The notes: a model not told the origin generated them from the sequence alone. A stretch of 64,000 nucleotides of DNA from Pseudanabaena sp. (GCA_003249035.1 QBMK01000014.1:78603-142602), one strand, 5' to 3'; shown: positions 26,044-36,086, counted from the first letter of the stretch. Translations and numbers: made by a program.

Positions 26044-27354
26044 ATGAACGATCGCCTTACTTCTGTAGCTTTTATCAAGCAAATTTCCGCCGATCTTCAA
26101 AATATCGATCGATGCAACGATCGTGGTGAAATTTTGGTCGCCTTGGGCGATCGCCCGATTACTTTGGGGCGCGATCCAATTTGCGAAGTGGCGATCGATA
26201 TTAATGTCTATGGCTCTGTGTCGCGCCGCCATGCCGAGATTCGACCGATCTTTGCTAGACACAAGTTTGAGGGTTGGGAAATTTGCGATCTCGATAGTGC
26301 CAATGGCACGTTTATCAACGATCGCCGTTTATATAGTTGCTATCCGCTCAAGCATGGCGATCGGATTCAATTAACTAAAGATGGGCCCCTGTTTGTATTT
26401 GAGTTAGAGCCTTGTCCTGAAACTGTCTTGGAGACTAATTACAAACTACGTCCGCGATCGCAAATTACGAGAATCACACTGACAAAGCTATTACCGATTT
26501 TCTCTAAGGGTAACGATCTTTGGAAGAAAGCCTATTTTTTACCTGGGATTGCAACGGTAGGCTTTGTGGTGATGATGTTTGCTTTTTTGGGGCGACCCCA
26601 ATTATTTAATCTAACAATTTCGGTATATATCAGCCTTGCAGCCTATTATTTTGTCTATCAACTTTGTGGGAAAAATAAGCCTTGGTGGGTGATTTTAGGA
26701 GCGGCGTTATTTACGGCTGCGATTCTCAGAAGTCCAGTTTTGAATCTTTTTCTATGGTTCTTTTATACTGTTTTACCTGGTACTGCCCCAACTGGGCAGG
26801 TTAGCTTTATCAGTGTATTGATTGCGATGTTTTTTGGGGCGGGCTTAATGGAGGAGTTACTCAAGGCTTTGCCAGTATTTGCGCTGTGGTTTATGGGTTT
26901 GCGATTGGGAAAGAAATGGCGATCGCGTTTTGGCATTAGTGAGCCATTGGATGGAATTTTGATTGGGGCGGCTTCGGCAGTAGGTTTTACATTGACGGAA
27001 ACTCTGGGGCTATATGTACCGAGCATTGTCCAAAGTATTAGCAGTCAAGCAGGTAGTTCAGAAATTGCCGAGCTTACAGGATTGCAATTATTGATTCCCC
27101 GAGTACTTGGCTCAGTAGCAGGACATATGGCATATAGCGGTTATTTCGGCTATTTCATCGGTCTAAGTATTATGAAGCCTTCTCTCCGTTGGCAAATTCT
27201 CACGGTTGGATATCTCAGTTCTGCTTTGCTTCATGCACTTTGGAATACAAGTGCCCTAGTAAGTTTTTGGCTTTTGGCAATAGTGGGCGGAATTTCCTAT
27301 GCTTTTCTAGTTGCAGCAATTCTCAAAGCCCATAGTTTTTCGTCAAAGGTATAA
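26044..27354 (+). CDS. FHA domain fused to PrsW-family intramembrane protease
   Basis: A 436-residue protein. Residues about 30-125 are an FHA phosphothreonine-binding domain ('ITLGRDPICEVAI', 'SVSRRHAEI', 'CDLDSANGTFINDRRLY'). From about 165 there are 7-8 membrane segments of the PrsW family with the motifs 'GAGLMEELLKALPVFALW' (EExxK), 'GFTLTETLGLY', 'HMAYSGYFGYFIG' and 'LSSALLHALWN'. PrsW enzymes are glutamic-type membrane proteases that start anti-sigma factor cleavage in Bacillus. The FHA domain suggests control by protein phosphorylation. Confidence 0.85.
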   Translation: MNDRLTSVAFIKQISADLQNIDRCNDRGEILVALGDRPITLGRDPICEVAIDINVYGSVSRRHAEIRPIFARHKFEGWEICDLDSANGTFINDRRLYSCYPLKHGDRIQLTKDGPLFVFELEPCPETVLETNYKLRPRSQITRITLTKLLPIFSKGNDLWKKAYFLPGIATVGFVVMMFAFLGRPQLFNLTISVYISLAAYYFVYQLCGKNKPWWVILGAALFTAAILRSPVLNLFLWFFYTVLPGTAPTGQVSFISVLIAMFFGAGLMEELLKALPVFALWFMGLRLGKKWRSRFGISEPLDGILIGAASAVGFTLTETLGLYVPSIVQSISSQAGSSEIAELTGLQLLIPRVLGSVAGHMAYSGYFGYFIGLSIMKPSLRWQILTVGYLSSALLHALWNTSALVSFWLLAIVGGISYAFLVAAILKAHSFSSKV

Positions 27355-27445
27355 GAATCTGCCAGTAAGTTCATGCTTGGCGAAATTATGGGTGTGCTAT
27401 ATTTTCTCTACATCAGTGATTAGTTACCACTATCTCCATAAACTC

Positions 27446-28054
27446 GTGATCGCTCAAGTATCAGAACAATCTACAGATCTAAATCAGGTATCGAGAGAGA
27501 CGGAAGCTCAGCATTTTGTTTTTCCGAACAGCTATTCATGGAAAGAATTTAAGACGCTTTCTGCTTTAATTGGTGATTCACGTAATATCCATCTTAATTA
27601 TCTTGACGGCACTGTCGAGATTATGACCACATCTGCCGCCCATGAAATCATCGTGCATTTACTCTCGATGCTGCTGGGAATTTACTTTGCAGAAATGGAT
27701 ATCGATTTTATTCCTACTGGAAGCGCAACGCTGGAGTCAGAAGCCAAGGGAGCAAGCGTTGAGCCAGATCTGTCTTTTTGTTTTGGGAATAAATTAGGCG
27801 ATCGCGACTTGGCAATTGAGGTAATTTTCACGAGTGGCAATGTGACGAAATTAGAGCGTTATCAACGCTTTAATACAAAGGAAGTTTGGTTTTGGGAAGA
27901 TGGCAAGTTTTCGATCTATCGATTACGCGAGGATGACTATGAGACGATCGCTCAAAGCGAATGTTTGCCTAATCTCGATATAGCATTGCTTACGCAATGT
28001 TTATTGATGGCAGAACCAAAATCTGCACTCAAAGCATTTCGACAAGGGCTATAG
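27446..28054 (+). CDS. Uma2 family (DUF820) putative endonuclease
   Basis: A PD-(D/E)xK-type fold protein of about 202 residues. 'YLDGTVEIMTTSAAHEIIVH', 'EPDLSFCFGNK' (the Asp), 'LAIEVIFTSGNVTKLERYQR' (ExxxxS...K) and 'VWFWEDGKFSIY' match the family, which is greatly expanded in cyanobacteria and of unknown function. I use the GTG at 27446, because the longer frame overlaps the FHA-PrsW gene and its first 45 codons do not resemble the family. The last 12 codons and about 25 bp beyond are duplicated at 36930. Confidence 0.8.
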   Translation: MIAQVSEQSTDLNQVSRETEAQHFVFPNSYSWKEFKTLSALIGDSRNIHLNYLDGTVEIMTTSAAHEIIVHLLSMLLGIYFAEMDIDFIPTGSATLESEAKGASVEPDLSFCFGNKLGDRDLAIEVIFTSGNVTKLERYQRFNTKEVWFWEDGKFSIYRLREDDYETIAQSECLPNLDIALLTQCLLMAEPKSALKAFRQGL

Positions 28055-28092
28055 ACGATATTGACAATAGCCATCACTAGGACAGCAAGTTT

Positions 28093-31000
28093 CTAAGCCT
28101 TTAAAATCACACATAATCCTTGCTCTACAGACACCATCTGCCCCTCTTTACAGAGGATTTCAGTTACCTTACCTGTCACATTAGCAACTATTGTCATTTC
28201 CATTTTCATGGATTCTAAAACGATTAGACGATCGCCTGCTTTGACCTCACTACCAACTTGCACTACAATTTGCCAGACATTGGCGGGAATATGGGAAATT
28301 ACCAGTTCGCTATTGGGTGGAAGAATAAATTCATCGGAGTCAGGTATAGTATCGCGTAAGGTGTCTGCATCGATCAGGAGATTGTCGGCTACCCAGCGAT
28401 CGCGCTCTGCATCAAAGGATTGCTGTTGTTGAGCTTTAAAAATAGCCGCTTCATCGGCAATAGCCGCAAGAAAATCATTGTATTTCTTTAAACTAAAAGT
28501 TTCATATTCGATCCGTAGTTTAAATTTGCCATGGATAAAATCTTGTCGATGCTGTAGTAGCTCTGCTTCGGAGACAGGATAAAAACGAACCTGATCGAAG
28601 AAGCGTAACAGCCAAGGTTTTCCTGCCTCAAAATCAGGGGTTTGGCGATAGGTATTCCACATCTGTACCGTGCGACCAAAAAACTGATAGCCTCCAGGCC
28701 CTTCCATTCCATATACACACATATATGCGCCCCCAATTCCAACGGCATTTTCGGGAGTCCAAGTACGGGCAGGATTGTATTTGGTGGTGACAAGGCGATG
28801 ACGGGGATCGATAGGAGTCGCCACGGGAGCGCCTAAGTACACATCGCCTAAACCCAATACTAAGTAACTAGCATTAAAGATAATCTGCTTAACAGCTTCT
28901 ACATCCGCTAAACCATTAATGCGCCGAATGAATTCAATATTACTGGGACACCAAGGCGCTTTGGGATTAACCGATCGCATATACTTCTCAATTGCCAATT
29001 TGGTGGAGGCATCATCCCAAGATAGGGGCAGATAGACGATGCGCGTTGGCACTTCCATATCCGTAACAGGAGGCATCTCAGTTTCAGCGACAATCAAGAC
29101 CTCTAGCAATTGTTCTAGGGGCAAAATCTGGCTATCGTAATGTATTTGTAGCGATCGGATACCGGGGGTTAATTCTAAAATCCCAGCCAGAGGATTTTGG
29201 GCTAACCATTCCATTAGCGCATGAATCCGAAAACGAAGATTCAGATCGAGAACAAGTTCTCCATATTCAATGAGAATATTATCATCTCCCGAACGGCGAT
29301 ACTTTACGGCAATTTCGTTGTCGGGTAATTCATGCAATATCGCTTCTCTACTCAAGGCGGCGATATTTAAGGTCGAATTGGGCGAGAGAGAGAATTCTGT
29401 AGATCTGCTTTCAGTATCAGCAGTGCTGAATTCTAAGGTCGCAACTTGAGAGTCTTGTTGAATTTTTTGCTGTAGAGCTTGCTCATGACTAATCCGCACA
29501 AATCTGACCGTATTGCCTGGTTTGAGCTGACCAATCTTCCAGATCTCGGCAAGGGCAATGGTGGCAGGACAGACAAACCCGCCCAAGCTTGGTCCATCAA
29601 CACCGAGAATGATGGGCATATCGCCGGTAAAATCGATCGCCCCCACCGCATAGGCATTGTCATGGATATTAGAAGGATGAAGCCCCGCTTCGCCGCCATC
29701 GGTTCTCGCCCATTGTGGCTTTGCTCCAATTAATCTGATGCCAGTTCGAGCCGAGTTATAATGCACTTCCCAATCACTGGCAAAGAACATATCGATGTCA
29801 TCATCGGTAAAGAAATCTGGTGCGCCATGAGGTCCATAAAGCACTCCTATTTCCCAATGTTGGGGATACTCAGGAATCAGGGCGGGGGGAAGACTCAAAA
29901 GTGTTGCAGCATCAATGGTTTGCTTGTCAGAAGGATTAAGCTTAAGCACATCGCCAATTCGTAAGATCCTTCCACAATGTCCACCAAATTTACCTAGGGT
30001 AAATGTTGATTTACTGCCGAGATAATCAGGTACGTCAAAACCATTTTGAACAGCTAAATACGATCGCAGCCCGTTGCCTGCGATCGCCTTCATTTGTAAA
30101 ATGCTACCTTTATTTACCTGTATCGCTGTCCAATAGGCAATTGGATCACTATCCAATTCCGCTTGCATGGTCGCCCCTGTCAAACAAATTATCGTATCAA
30201 CATTAAAACGGAGGGTCGCTCCATTAACTGTAAATTCCAGCGCCGCCGCAGATTCTGGATTGCCGACCAAACGATTGGCATATCTTAGGGCTAAGGTGTC
30301 CATTGCTCCCGAAGGTGGCACGCCAATATTCCAGTAGCCTATGCGCCCAGGGTAGTCCTGAATAGTGCTAAAAGTACCTGCTTCTAAGACATCTATGGTT
30401 CGCGGTGTATAGCTAAAATAATTCAAAAATTTGGTATGGATATGCCCCGATGTAAATTCAGGTGCTTGGAGGATTTGGGAAAGATAATCTAAGTTGGTTT
30501 CAATACCTGCAATTTGGGTATTACCTAAAGCCGATTGTAATTTGGCGATCGCATCGGTTCTTGTCTCCCCGTAGACGATCAATTTTGCTAACAAAGGATC
30601 GTAATAGGGCATGATCTCTGTGCCAGTCTCAATCCAGCGATCGCAACGAATATCTTCTGGCAACCTGACCTCAGTTAAAACTCCCGAACTGGGCTGAAAG
30701 TTCTTAGTGGGATCTTCAGCATAAATTCTGACTTGGATAGAATGACCTTGAGGAGAATGCTCATAGGCATCAAAAAAACTAGTATCACCCGCCGCTAGAC
30801 GGATCATCCATTCCACTAAGTCAATCCCCGTAACCGTCTCTGTAACTCCATGCTCAACTTGGAGTCGCGTATTTACCTCTAAAAAATAAAATTCTTGGCG
30901 ATCGCTATCAAACACAAATTCTACAGTCCCCGCTGACTGATAATTAACCGAGGCAACCAGTTTGAATGCTGCCTCGTAAAGTTGTTGACGCAAAGCCTCA

Positions 31001-31740
31001 GAAATATTAGGCGCAGGAGTCTCTTCAATCACTTTTTGATTGCGACGTTGCACTGAACAATCGCGATCGCCTAAGGTCAACACTCGTCCATTTCCATCGC
31101 CAAAAATTTGCACTTCGATATGTCGTGCCGACTCCACATAGCGTTCTAAATAAATACCACTTTGTTTGAAGTTATTTTGACTCAATCGCTGAACTGTCGC
31201 AAACAAATCTGGTAACTGAGCTTGGCTGCGACATAGCTGCAAGCCAATACCACCACCACCCGCCGTACTTTTGAGCATCACAGGATAACGGATCTTGTCA
31301 GCTTCCCTTAAAGCCTCCTCCACATCTGTCAATAGTCCAGTTCCTGGCAGTAATGGCACTTGGTTCTGAGCCGCTAATTCTCTAGCTGTATGCTTTAGTC
31401 CAAAGCTACGCATTTGGCTTGGCGTAGGCGCAATAAAAATAATTCCTTGACTGGCACAAGCTTCCGCAAATTCGGCATTTTCGCTCAAAAATCCATAGCC
31501 GGGATGAATTGCTTCTGCCCCTGTTTGTTTTGCTGCTTCTAAAATTCTTTCCCAACGTAAATAGCTCTCGGCAGCCAAGGCTCCTCCAATTTCGATCGCC
31601 TCGCTTGCCATGGACACATGCAGAGCATAGGCATCCGCTTGAGAATAAACGGCAACAGATTTAATACCCATGCGATCGCAGGTGCGAATGATCCGACAAG
31701 CAATTTCCCCACGGTTCGCAATTAGAATTTTAGAGAACAT
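28093..31740 (-). CDS. Guanidine/urea carboxylase (biotin-dependent)
   Basis: A 1215-residue carboxylase. Residues 1-450 are biotin carboxylase (ATP-grasp 'MLKSTAGGGGIGLQ', 'EVNTRLQVEHGVTE'). About 455-760 is the KipA-type and about 860-1070 the KipI-type carboxyltransferase half ('GPGGYQFFGRTVQMWNTYRQ'). The C-terminus is a biotinyl domain with the biotin Lys in 'ESMKME'. The domain order is that of urea carboxylase without the allophanate hydrolase part. The operon begins with a guanidine-I riboswitch and DUF1989 genes, so guanidine is the more likely substrate, giving carboxyguanidine. Third gene of the operon. Confidence 0.93.
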   Translation of the reverse strand: MFSKILIANRGEIACRIIRTCDRMGIKSVAVYSQADAYALHVSMASEAIEIGGALAAESYLRWERILEAAKQTGAEAIHPGYGFLSENAEFAEACASQGIIFIAPTPSQMRSFGLKHTARELAAQNQVPLLPGTGLLTDVEEALREADKIRYPVMLKSTAGGGGIGLQLCRSQAQLPDLFATVQRLSQNNFKQSGIYLERYVESARHIEVQIFGDGNGRVLTLGDRDCSVQRRNQKVIEETPAPNISEALRQQLYEAAFKLVASVNYQSAGTVEFVFDSDRQEFYFLEVNTRLQVEHGVTETVTGIDLVEWMIRLAAGDTSFFDAYEHSPQGHSIQVRIYAEDPTKNFQPSSGVLTEVRLPEDIRCDRWIETGTEIMPYYDPLLAKLIVYGETRTDAIAKLQSALGNTQIAGIETNLDYLSQILQAPEFTSGHIHTKFLNYFSYTPRTIDVLEAGTFSTIQDYPGRIGYWNIGVPPSGAMDTLALRYANRLVGNPESAAALEFTVNGATLRFNVDTIICLTGATMQAELDSDPIAYWTAIQVNKGSILQMKAIAGNGLRSYLAVQNGFDVPDYLGSKSTFTLGKFGGHCGRILRIGDVLKLNPSDKQTIDAATLLSLPPALIPEYPQHWEIGVLYGPHGAPDFFTDDDIDMFFASDWEVHYNSARTGIRLIGAKPQWARTDGGEAGLHPSNIHDNAYAVGAIDFTGDMPIILGVDGPSLGGFVCPATIALAEIWKIGQLKPGNTVRFVRISHEQALQQKIQQDSQVATLEFSTADTESRSTEFSLSPNSTLNIAALSREAILHELPDNEIAVKYRRSGDDNILIEYGELVLDLNLRFRIHALMEWLAQNPLAGILELTPGIRSLQIHYDSQILPLEQLLEVLIVAETEMPPVTDMEVPTRIVYLPLSWDDASTKLAIEKYMRSVNPKAPWCPSNIEFIRRINGLADVEAVKQIIFNASYLVLGLGDVYLGAPVATPIDPRHRLVTTKYNPARTWTPENAVGIGGAYMCVYGMEGPGGYQFFGRTVQMWNTYRQTPDFEAGKPWLLRFFDQVRFYPVSEAELLQHRQDFIHGKFKLRIEYETFSLKKYNDFLAAIADEAAIFKAQQQQSFDAERDRWVADNLLIDADTLRDTIPDSDEFILPPNSELVISHIPANVWQIVVQVGSEVKAGDRLIVLESMKMEMTIVANVTGKVTEILCKEGQMVSVEQGLCVILKA

Positions 31741-31776
31741 AAATTAGTATTATTAAAATGATGAAGATTTAGTCAA

Positions 31777-31811
31777 TAGTTATGGGCAGTGCAAAGCACT
31801 GCCCATAACTA
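31777..31811. repeat. Intercistronic palindrome
   Basis: Perfect 16-bp stem TAGTTATGGGCAGTGC / GCACTGCCCATAACTA, loop AAA. It lies inside the guanidine operon between the second DUF1989 gene and the carboxylase, where it could cut readthrough or protect the mRNA end. Confidence 0.7.
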
Positions 31812-31828
31812 CATTGTTTTGCGCCTAG

Positions 31829-32464
<636 letters not shown>

Positions 32465-32661
32465 ATACTTCTCCAAATTGAATATTGTGGTTAATGTTGT
32501 GGTTCTAAGTACAGAACAAAAAGCTTGAAATGCTCTCCCAGCAAGGATTTGAGGCAATAAATTCAAAAGCCTTGCCTAGTAACGGTTTCAGGGGATTTTG
32601 GCGTTCTATTTTTGATTTTTTGTCCTGTACTTAGGTTGTGGTTAATAAAGGCGAAATTAAA

Positions 32662-33396
32662 CTAGTGGGCTAAAATCGATAATTCTTCAAAATAGGCATC
32701 CGTATTTTGAAATCCCCTGATCGCCTCTGGGCAACTTGTACGACAGAGATCGTCGCTTGTGGGGGCAGGAGATTTCCAAACAGTGACTTGAATGGGTTGA
32801 GGATCGTACACAGGATTAGTATCGAGGACGTGTGGAGTATTAGAGATCACTGCCAATACGTTCATCTCAGCACGCAAATCAATAAAATCTCCAGCTTGAG
32901 CGACCTGCTCGGCCCAAACCAGATTTCCGTTCCCATCCACCGCAACATGACCAAACCAGTTCACATTAGGCATGATGTCGCGTTTACCCATATTCCGTTT
33001 TGCCAATGCTAATAGAAAATTATCCCGCGCACTGCGATAGAAACTATCTTCTCCATATTTAGCCGAATTAGTTGCTGCATTACTACATCCAGCTAGGGTG
33101 TCATGACTTCCGCAAGTATCTTCTGTAATCGAAAATAAGACCCGCCCCATGTCGGTATATAGCAATTTACCTTTTGTGAGGAATGCATTAAATTGAATTT
33201 TAGCGGTGTCGGCTGCATTGTAACGCTCAATCACGTTATCTGCGTTGTAGCAAAGAAAGGATAAGCCCCTAGAACCTTCAGGTGCAGAGATCCGAAGTGT
33301 TGTTCCCTTCTTAATCAGGCGTGACCAATAGGTTCCACCAGGAATAGCTTCATCCCAAATTATTAATGCTGGATCGAGGTTAGATTTTGTAAGCAT
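32662..33396 (-). CDS. DUF1989 protein, carboxyguanidine deiminase-type subunit, first gene after riboswitch
   Basis: A 244-residue paralogue of the gene at 31829. 'GSRGLSFLCYNADNVIERYN', 'ITEDTCGSHDTLAGCSNAAT', and 'MPNVNWFGHVAVDGNGNLVW' match the family. The start ATG has AGGAG upstream and is the first coding region after the minus-strand guanidine-I riboswitch. It and its partner presumably form a heteromeric deiminase acting on carboxyguanidine. I cannot decide from sequence which of the two is CgdA and which CgdB. Confidence 0.87.
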   Translation of the reverse strand: MLTKSNLDPALIIWDEAIPGGTYWSRLIKKGTTLRISAPEGSRGLSFLCYNADNVIERYNAADTAKIQFNAFLTKGKLLYTDMGRVLFSITEDTCGSHDTLAGCSNAATNSAKYGEDSFYRSARDNFLLALAKRNMGKRDIMPNVNWFGHVAVDGNGNLVWAEQVAQAGDFIDLRAEMNVLAVISNTPHVLDTNPVYDPQPIQVTVWKSPAPTSDDLCRTSCPEAIRGFQNTDAYFEELSILAH

Positions 33397-33443
33397 GATT
33401 AACTCCTTAAAGAAATAACTATGAAGAGCATACCTACAATAGC

Positions 33444-33513
33444 GAAAGCCCAGGAAGCCCTGAACAGTAACTCGCCATTGAGTTTGCTGTCATTTGACTC
33501 TCCCGGGCTTTTA
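33444..33513 (-). terminator. Riboswitch expression platform, leftward operon
   Basis: AAAGCCCGGGAG at the end of the aptamer can pair instead with CTTCCTGGGCTTT, 45 nt further on, forming a terminator that would compete with the ligand-bound fold. The U run after it is short (GGGCTTTCGC), so readthrough may be leaky. Confidence 0.7.
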
Positions 33514-33655
33514 TCCCTCCGTGTGGCCAATTCCTAATCGAATTAAGATTATTTCTAATTAATCGATTAAAAATGGTTGCTTCTCTTGGACCAGTCACCA
33601 CACTCAACGCAATTTTTGAAAGCTGAAATTGAATGCGATCGGAACCCTAGAAGCG
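33499..33655 (-). ncRNA. Guanidine-I (ykkC) riboswitch controlling the carboxylase operon
   Basis: On the minus strand the conserved blocks occur in order: CTAGGGTTCCGATC, GACTGGTCCAAGAGAAGC, then ACACGGAGGGATAAAAGCCC and GGGAGA. These are the hallmark sequences of guanidine-I aptamers. Free guanidinium should stabilise the aptamer and prevent termination, switching on the DUF1989 and carboxylase genes. It lies about 100 bp upstream of the first start codon. Confidence 0.93.
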
Positions 33656-33891
33656 AATATTTTTAAATCAGTATGCATTTGATTCTACATTAATACTCTC
33701 AAAACAGCACCACAAATTATATTAAAAATTAGTTTTTCCACAATTATCATGTTCGATAATATCCTGCTTTTGTATATTCAAGCACAAATACTTTGTGGTC
33801 TACTTGATAGCTTGTTTTGAAAGAAAGGTTTTCGATTACAAATATTTTTTTTAGAAATAGCGGTATTACCAATTTCACAGAAAATTTAATT

Positions 33892-34032
33892 GCTTCTAGG
33901 GTTCCGATTTGGTAAGGGTAATGATTACTTATTTCCAAACTAAGTGCTGGTCCAAGAGAAGCAGGTCAACTACCTTTATTATTAATTTAATGGGTTTAGT
34001 TGGTTACACGGAGGGATAAAAGCCCGGGAGGA
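33892..34032 (+). ncRNA. Guanidine-I (ykkC) riboswitch controlling the ABC importer operon
   Basis: Plus-strand blocks: TGCTTCTAGGGTTCCGATT, GTGCTGGTCCAAGAGAAGC, then ACACGGAGGGATAAAAGCCC and GGGAGG. It is a second complete aptamer, divergent from the one at 33499-33655. About 235 bp separate them and must hold both promoters. I looked for an NtcA site (GTA-N8-TAC) there and found none. Confidence 0.93.
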
Positions 34033-34078
34033 ACTTCAGTATTACCATCTGAAAGTTTCTTCCGGGCTTTTCCATTTT
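34019..34078 (+). terminator. Riboswitch expression platform, rightward operon
   Basis: AAAGCCCGGGAGGAAC at the aptamer end can pair with GTTTCTTCCGGGCTTT, followed by TTCCATTTTATT. This forms a strong terminator mutually exclusive with the full aptamer. It ends about 28 bp before the lipoprotein gene. Confidence 0.8.
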
Positions 34079-34106
34079 ATTAACTTTTGCATACCAATTC
34101 TCTAAA

Positions 34107-35174
34107 ATGACTGTCATGAAATTGCGATCGCTTCTATCCTCTCTTCTCATATTTTCCATCGTTTTAACTCTCGCTATTAGTTGCACAAATCCTGCTAGCA
34201 ATATGCAAACTACTGTTAGCACCCCAACGAGTGACTCACATAATAAAGCGCCAGCAGATTCATTGCGCTTAGGATTTAGCGCTTGGCCGGGATGGTTTCC
34301 TTGGCAAGTTGCACAAGACGAAGGCAAGTTCACGAAGAATAATCTCACCGTTGACTTAAAATGGTTTGATGGTTATTTAGAATCGATAAGTACTTTAATT
34401 GCAGGGCAAATCGATGCCAACAGTCAAACATTAGGAGATACAGTTAGCTCTGTTGCTGGGGGAGCCGATCAGGTGATTGTTCTGGTAAATGACAATTCAA
34501 CTGGTAACGACAAAATTATTGTTAGTGCAGAGATTAACTCGATCGCCGATCTTAAGGGTAAAAAAGTCGCAGCCGAAGAAGGTACAGTCGATCATTTTCT
34601 ACTGCTATTAGGGATGAAAAAAGCTGGTCTATCACCGCAAGACATCCAATTTGTCCCTCTCGAAACTGGTAAAGCTGCTACTGCCTTCGTCGGTGGACAG
34701 GTAGATGCTGTAGCCGTATTTGCCCCATTTACGACCCAAGCGTTAAAACGAGCTGGAAGTAAAGAACTATTCAGTTCTAAGGATTTTCCAGGGGCTATTT
34801 CCGATCACTTGGTATTCACTCGCAAATTTGTTGATGCTAATCCTGAAAAAGTTCAAGCCGCAGTAGATTCATGGTTTGCGACGCTTGACTACATTAAGGC
34901 AAATCCAGCTAAAGCCAATGAAATTATGGCAAAACGTGCGGGCGTAAGTTTGGATGAGTACGCACAGTACGCTGATGGTACTAAAATCTTTACGGTTGAA
35001 GAAAATCTCAAAGCTTTTGAAGTGGGCGAAGATATGAACTCTTTACCATTCGCAGCAAAAGAAATGAGTAAATTCTTAAATGAGGTTGGGTTGGCTAAGA
35101 CCTCTCCTGACACCAGCAAGATGTTTGACGATCGCTTTGTCAAGGCCTATGCCAAAAAAGTGAAAACCCTCTAA
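34107..35174 (+). CDS. ABC transporter substrate-binding lipoprotein, predicted guanidine import
   Basis: A 355-residue protein of the NitT/TauT (NMT1-like) class. The N-terminus 'LLIFSIVLTLAISC' is a lipoprotein signal with the lipobox Cys. The mature part has the class features 'LRLGFSAWPGWFPWQVAQDE', 'LKGKKVAAEEGTVDHFLLLL' and 'FVGGQVDAVAVFAPF'. Homologues bind nitrate, taurine, bicarbonate or related small ions. The riboswitch upstream makes guanidinium the likely ligand. The ATG at 34116 is an equally good start. First gene of a three-gene importer operon. Confidence 0.88.
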   Translation: MTVMKLRSLLSSLLIFSIVLTLAISCTNPASNMQTTVSTPTSDSHNKAPADSLRLGFSAWPGWFPWQVAQDEGKFTKNNLTVDLKWFDGYLESISTLIAGQIDANSQTLGDTVSSVAGGADQVIVLVNDNSTGNDKIIVSAEINSIADLKGKKVAAEEGTVDHFLLLLGMKKAGLSPQDIQFVPLETGKAATAFVGGQVDAVAVFAPFTTQALKRAGSKELFSSKDFPGAISDHLVFTRKFVDANPEKVQAAVDSWFATLDYIKANPAKANEIMAKRAGVSLDEYAQYADGTKIFTVEENLKAFEVGEDMNSLPFAAKEMSKFLNEVGLAKTSPDTSKMFDDRFVKAYAKKVKTL

Positions 35175-35179
35175 ACACG

Positions 35180-36025
35180 ATGAATGAACCACCCAAATCA
35201 ATTCGTGAATTTATCAGGCCGAGAAAGGTTAACTCCAGTGTGTTTTGGCAAATTGCGGAAGAATTGCCCCCTAGACTAAACACAGTCCTGATCGTCACTT
35301 CGATAGCTCTACCATTCTCACTATGGTGGGCTATCACAACATTTGGAAATATTGATACGAAGTTTTTGCCATCACCTGCACAAGTAGCTACTGCATTTAT
35401 AAGATTGTGGAGTACTGGCGAAATTCAAAAAGATACACTCGCAAGTCTATGGCGAGTAAGTGTAGGGGCTTTACTGGTGGGTTTGTTCTCAATTCCTATT
35501 GGAGTCTTAATGGGAAGTTTTGCTAGCATTCGTGCCTTATTGGAGCCTCTGTTTGGCTTGATTCGCTATATGCCTGCACCAGCTTTTATTCCTTTATTAA
35601 TTCTTTATTTAGGCATTGGAGAAGAGCCGAAAATCACTCTAATTTTTATCGGGGTATTCTTTTTCAATTCCTTAATGGTGATGGATACCGTCAAGTTTGT
35701 CCCTAAGGAGTTAATTGAATCTACCTATATTCTGGGCGGTACACGTAGATCGGCATTGCTTCAAGTTATATTTCCCCATGTACTGCCTGGAATCCTTGAT
35801 GCTTGCCGCATTAACTTAGCGGCTGCTTGGCAGTTAGTAATTGTCTCAGAGTTAATTGCCGCTACGGAAGGTTTAGGTAGACGCATCAGTGTTGCGGGGA
35901 GATTTCTAAAAACCGACGAGATTTTTGTAGGATTGATTGTAATTGGTGTGATTGGTCTATCCTTCGATCTTTTTTTCCAAGCAATGATTCGGTTTTCTTG
36001 TAAGTGGGCAAGTCAAAAAATGTAA
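35180..36025 (+). CDS. ABC transporter permease, predicted guanidine import
   Basis: A 281-residue BPD-type permease with about six membrane segments. The coupling loop is 'ELIESTYILGGTRRSALLQV' plus 'IFPHVLPGILDACRINLAAA', the EAA-type motif of NitT/TauT permeases. It begins 5 bp after the stop of the lipoprotein gene, so translation is probably coupled. It would form the membrane channel with the ATPase at 36087. Confidence 0.9.
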   Translation: MNEPPKSIREFIRPRKVNSSVFWQIAEELPPRLNTVLIVTSIALPFSLWWAITTFGNIDTKFLPSPAQVATAFIRLWSTGEIQKDTLASLWRVSVGALLVGLFSIPIGVLMGSFASIRALLEPLFGLIRYMPAPAFIPLLILYLGIGEEPKITLIFIGVFFFNSLMVMDTVKFVPKELIESTYILGGTRRSALLQVIFPHVLPGILDACRINLAAAWQLVIVSELIAATEGLGRRISVAGRFLKTDEIFVGLIVIGVIGLSFDLFFQAMIRFSCKWASQKM

Positions 36026-36062
36026 TTGTGCTGCGGGCGTTTCGCGCCCACAACACAATTAC
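36022..36062. repeat. Intercistronic imperfect hairpin
   Basis: GTAATTGTG.TG.GGGCG, TTT, CGCGCCCACAACACAATTAC. It begins at the permease stop codon and has the GGGCGTTTCGCGCCC core. It could reduce expression of the ATPase relative to the permease. Confidence 0.6.
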
Positions 36063-36086
36063 TAAATTTTTTATTAGGAGCAAATT

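Noticed and set aside
27311..27445. Extended N-terminus of the Uma2 protein
   Set aside because: These codons overlap the FHA-PrsW gene and do not resemble the family; the GTG at 27446 gives a normal start.
33656..33891. NtcA binding site between the guanidine operons
   Set aside because: GTA and TAC triplets occur, but none with the required 8-nt spacing.
33747..33938. Minus-strand frame between the two riboswitches
   Set aside because: It runs antisense through the promoter region and part of a riboswitch aptamer and shows no family pattern.
34004..34348. Minus-strand frame over the riboswitch and lipoprotein start
   Set aside because: It is the antisense shadow of the lipoprotein signal region and the terminator.
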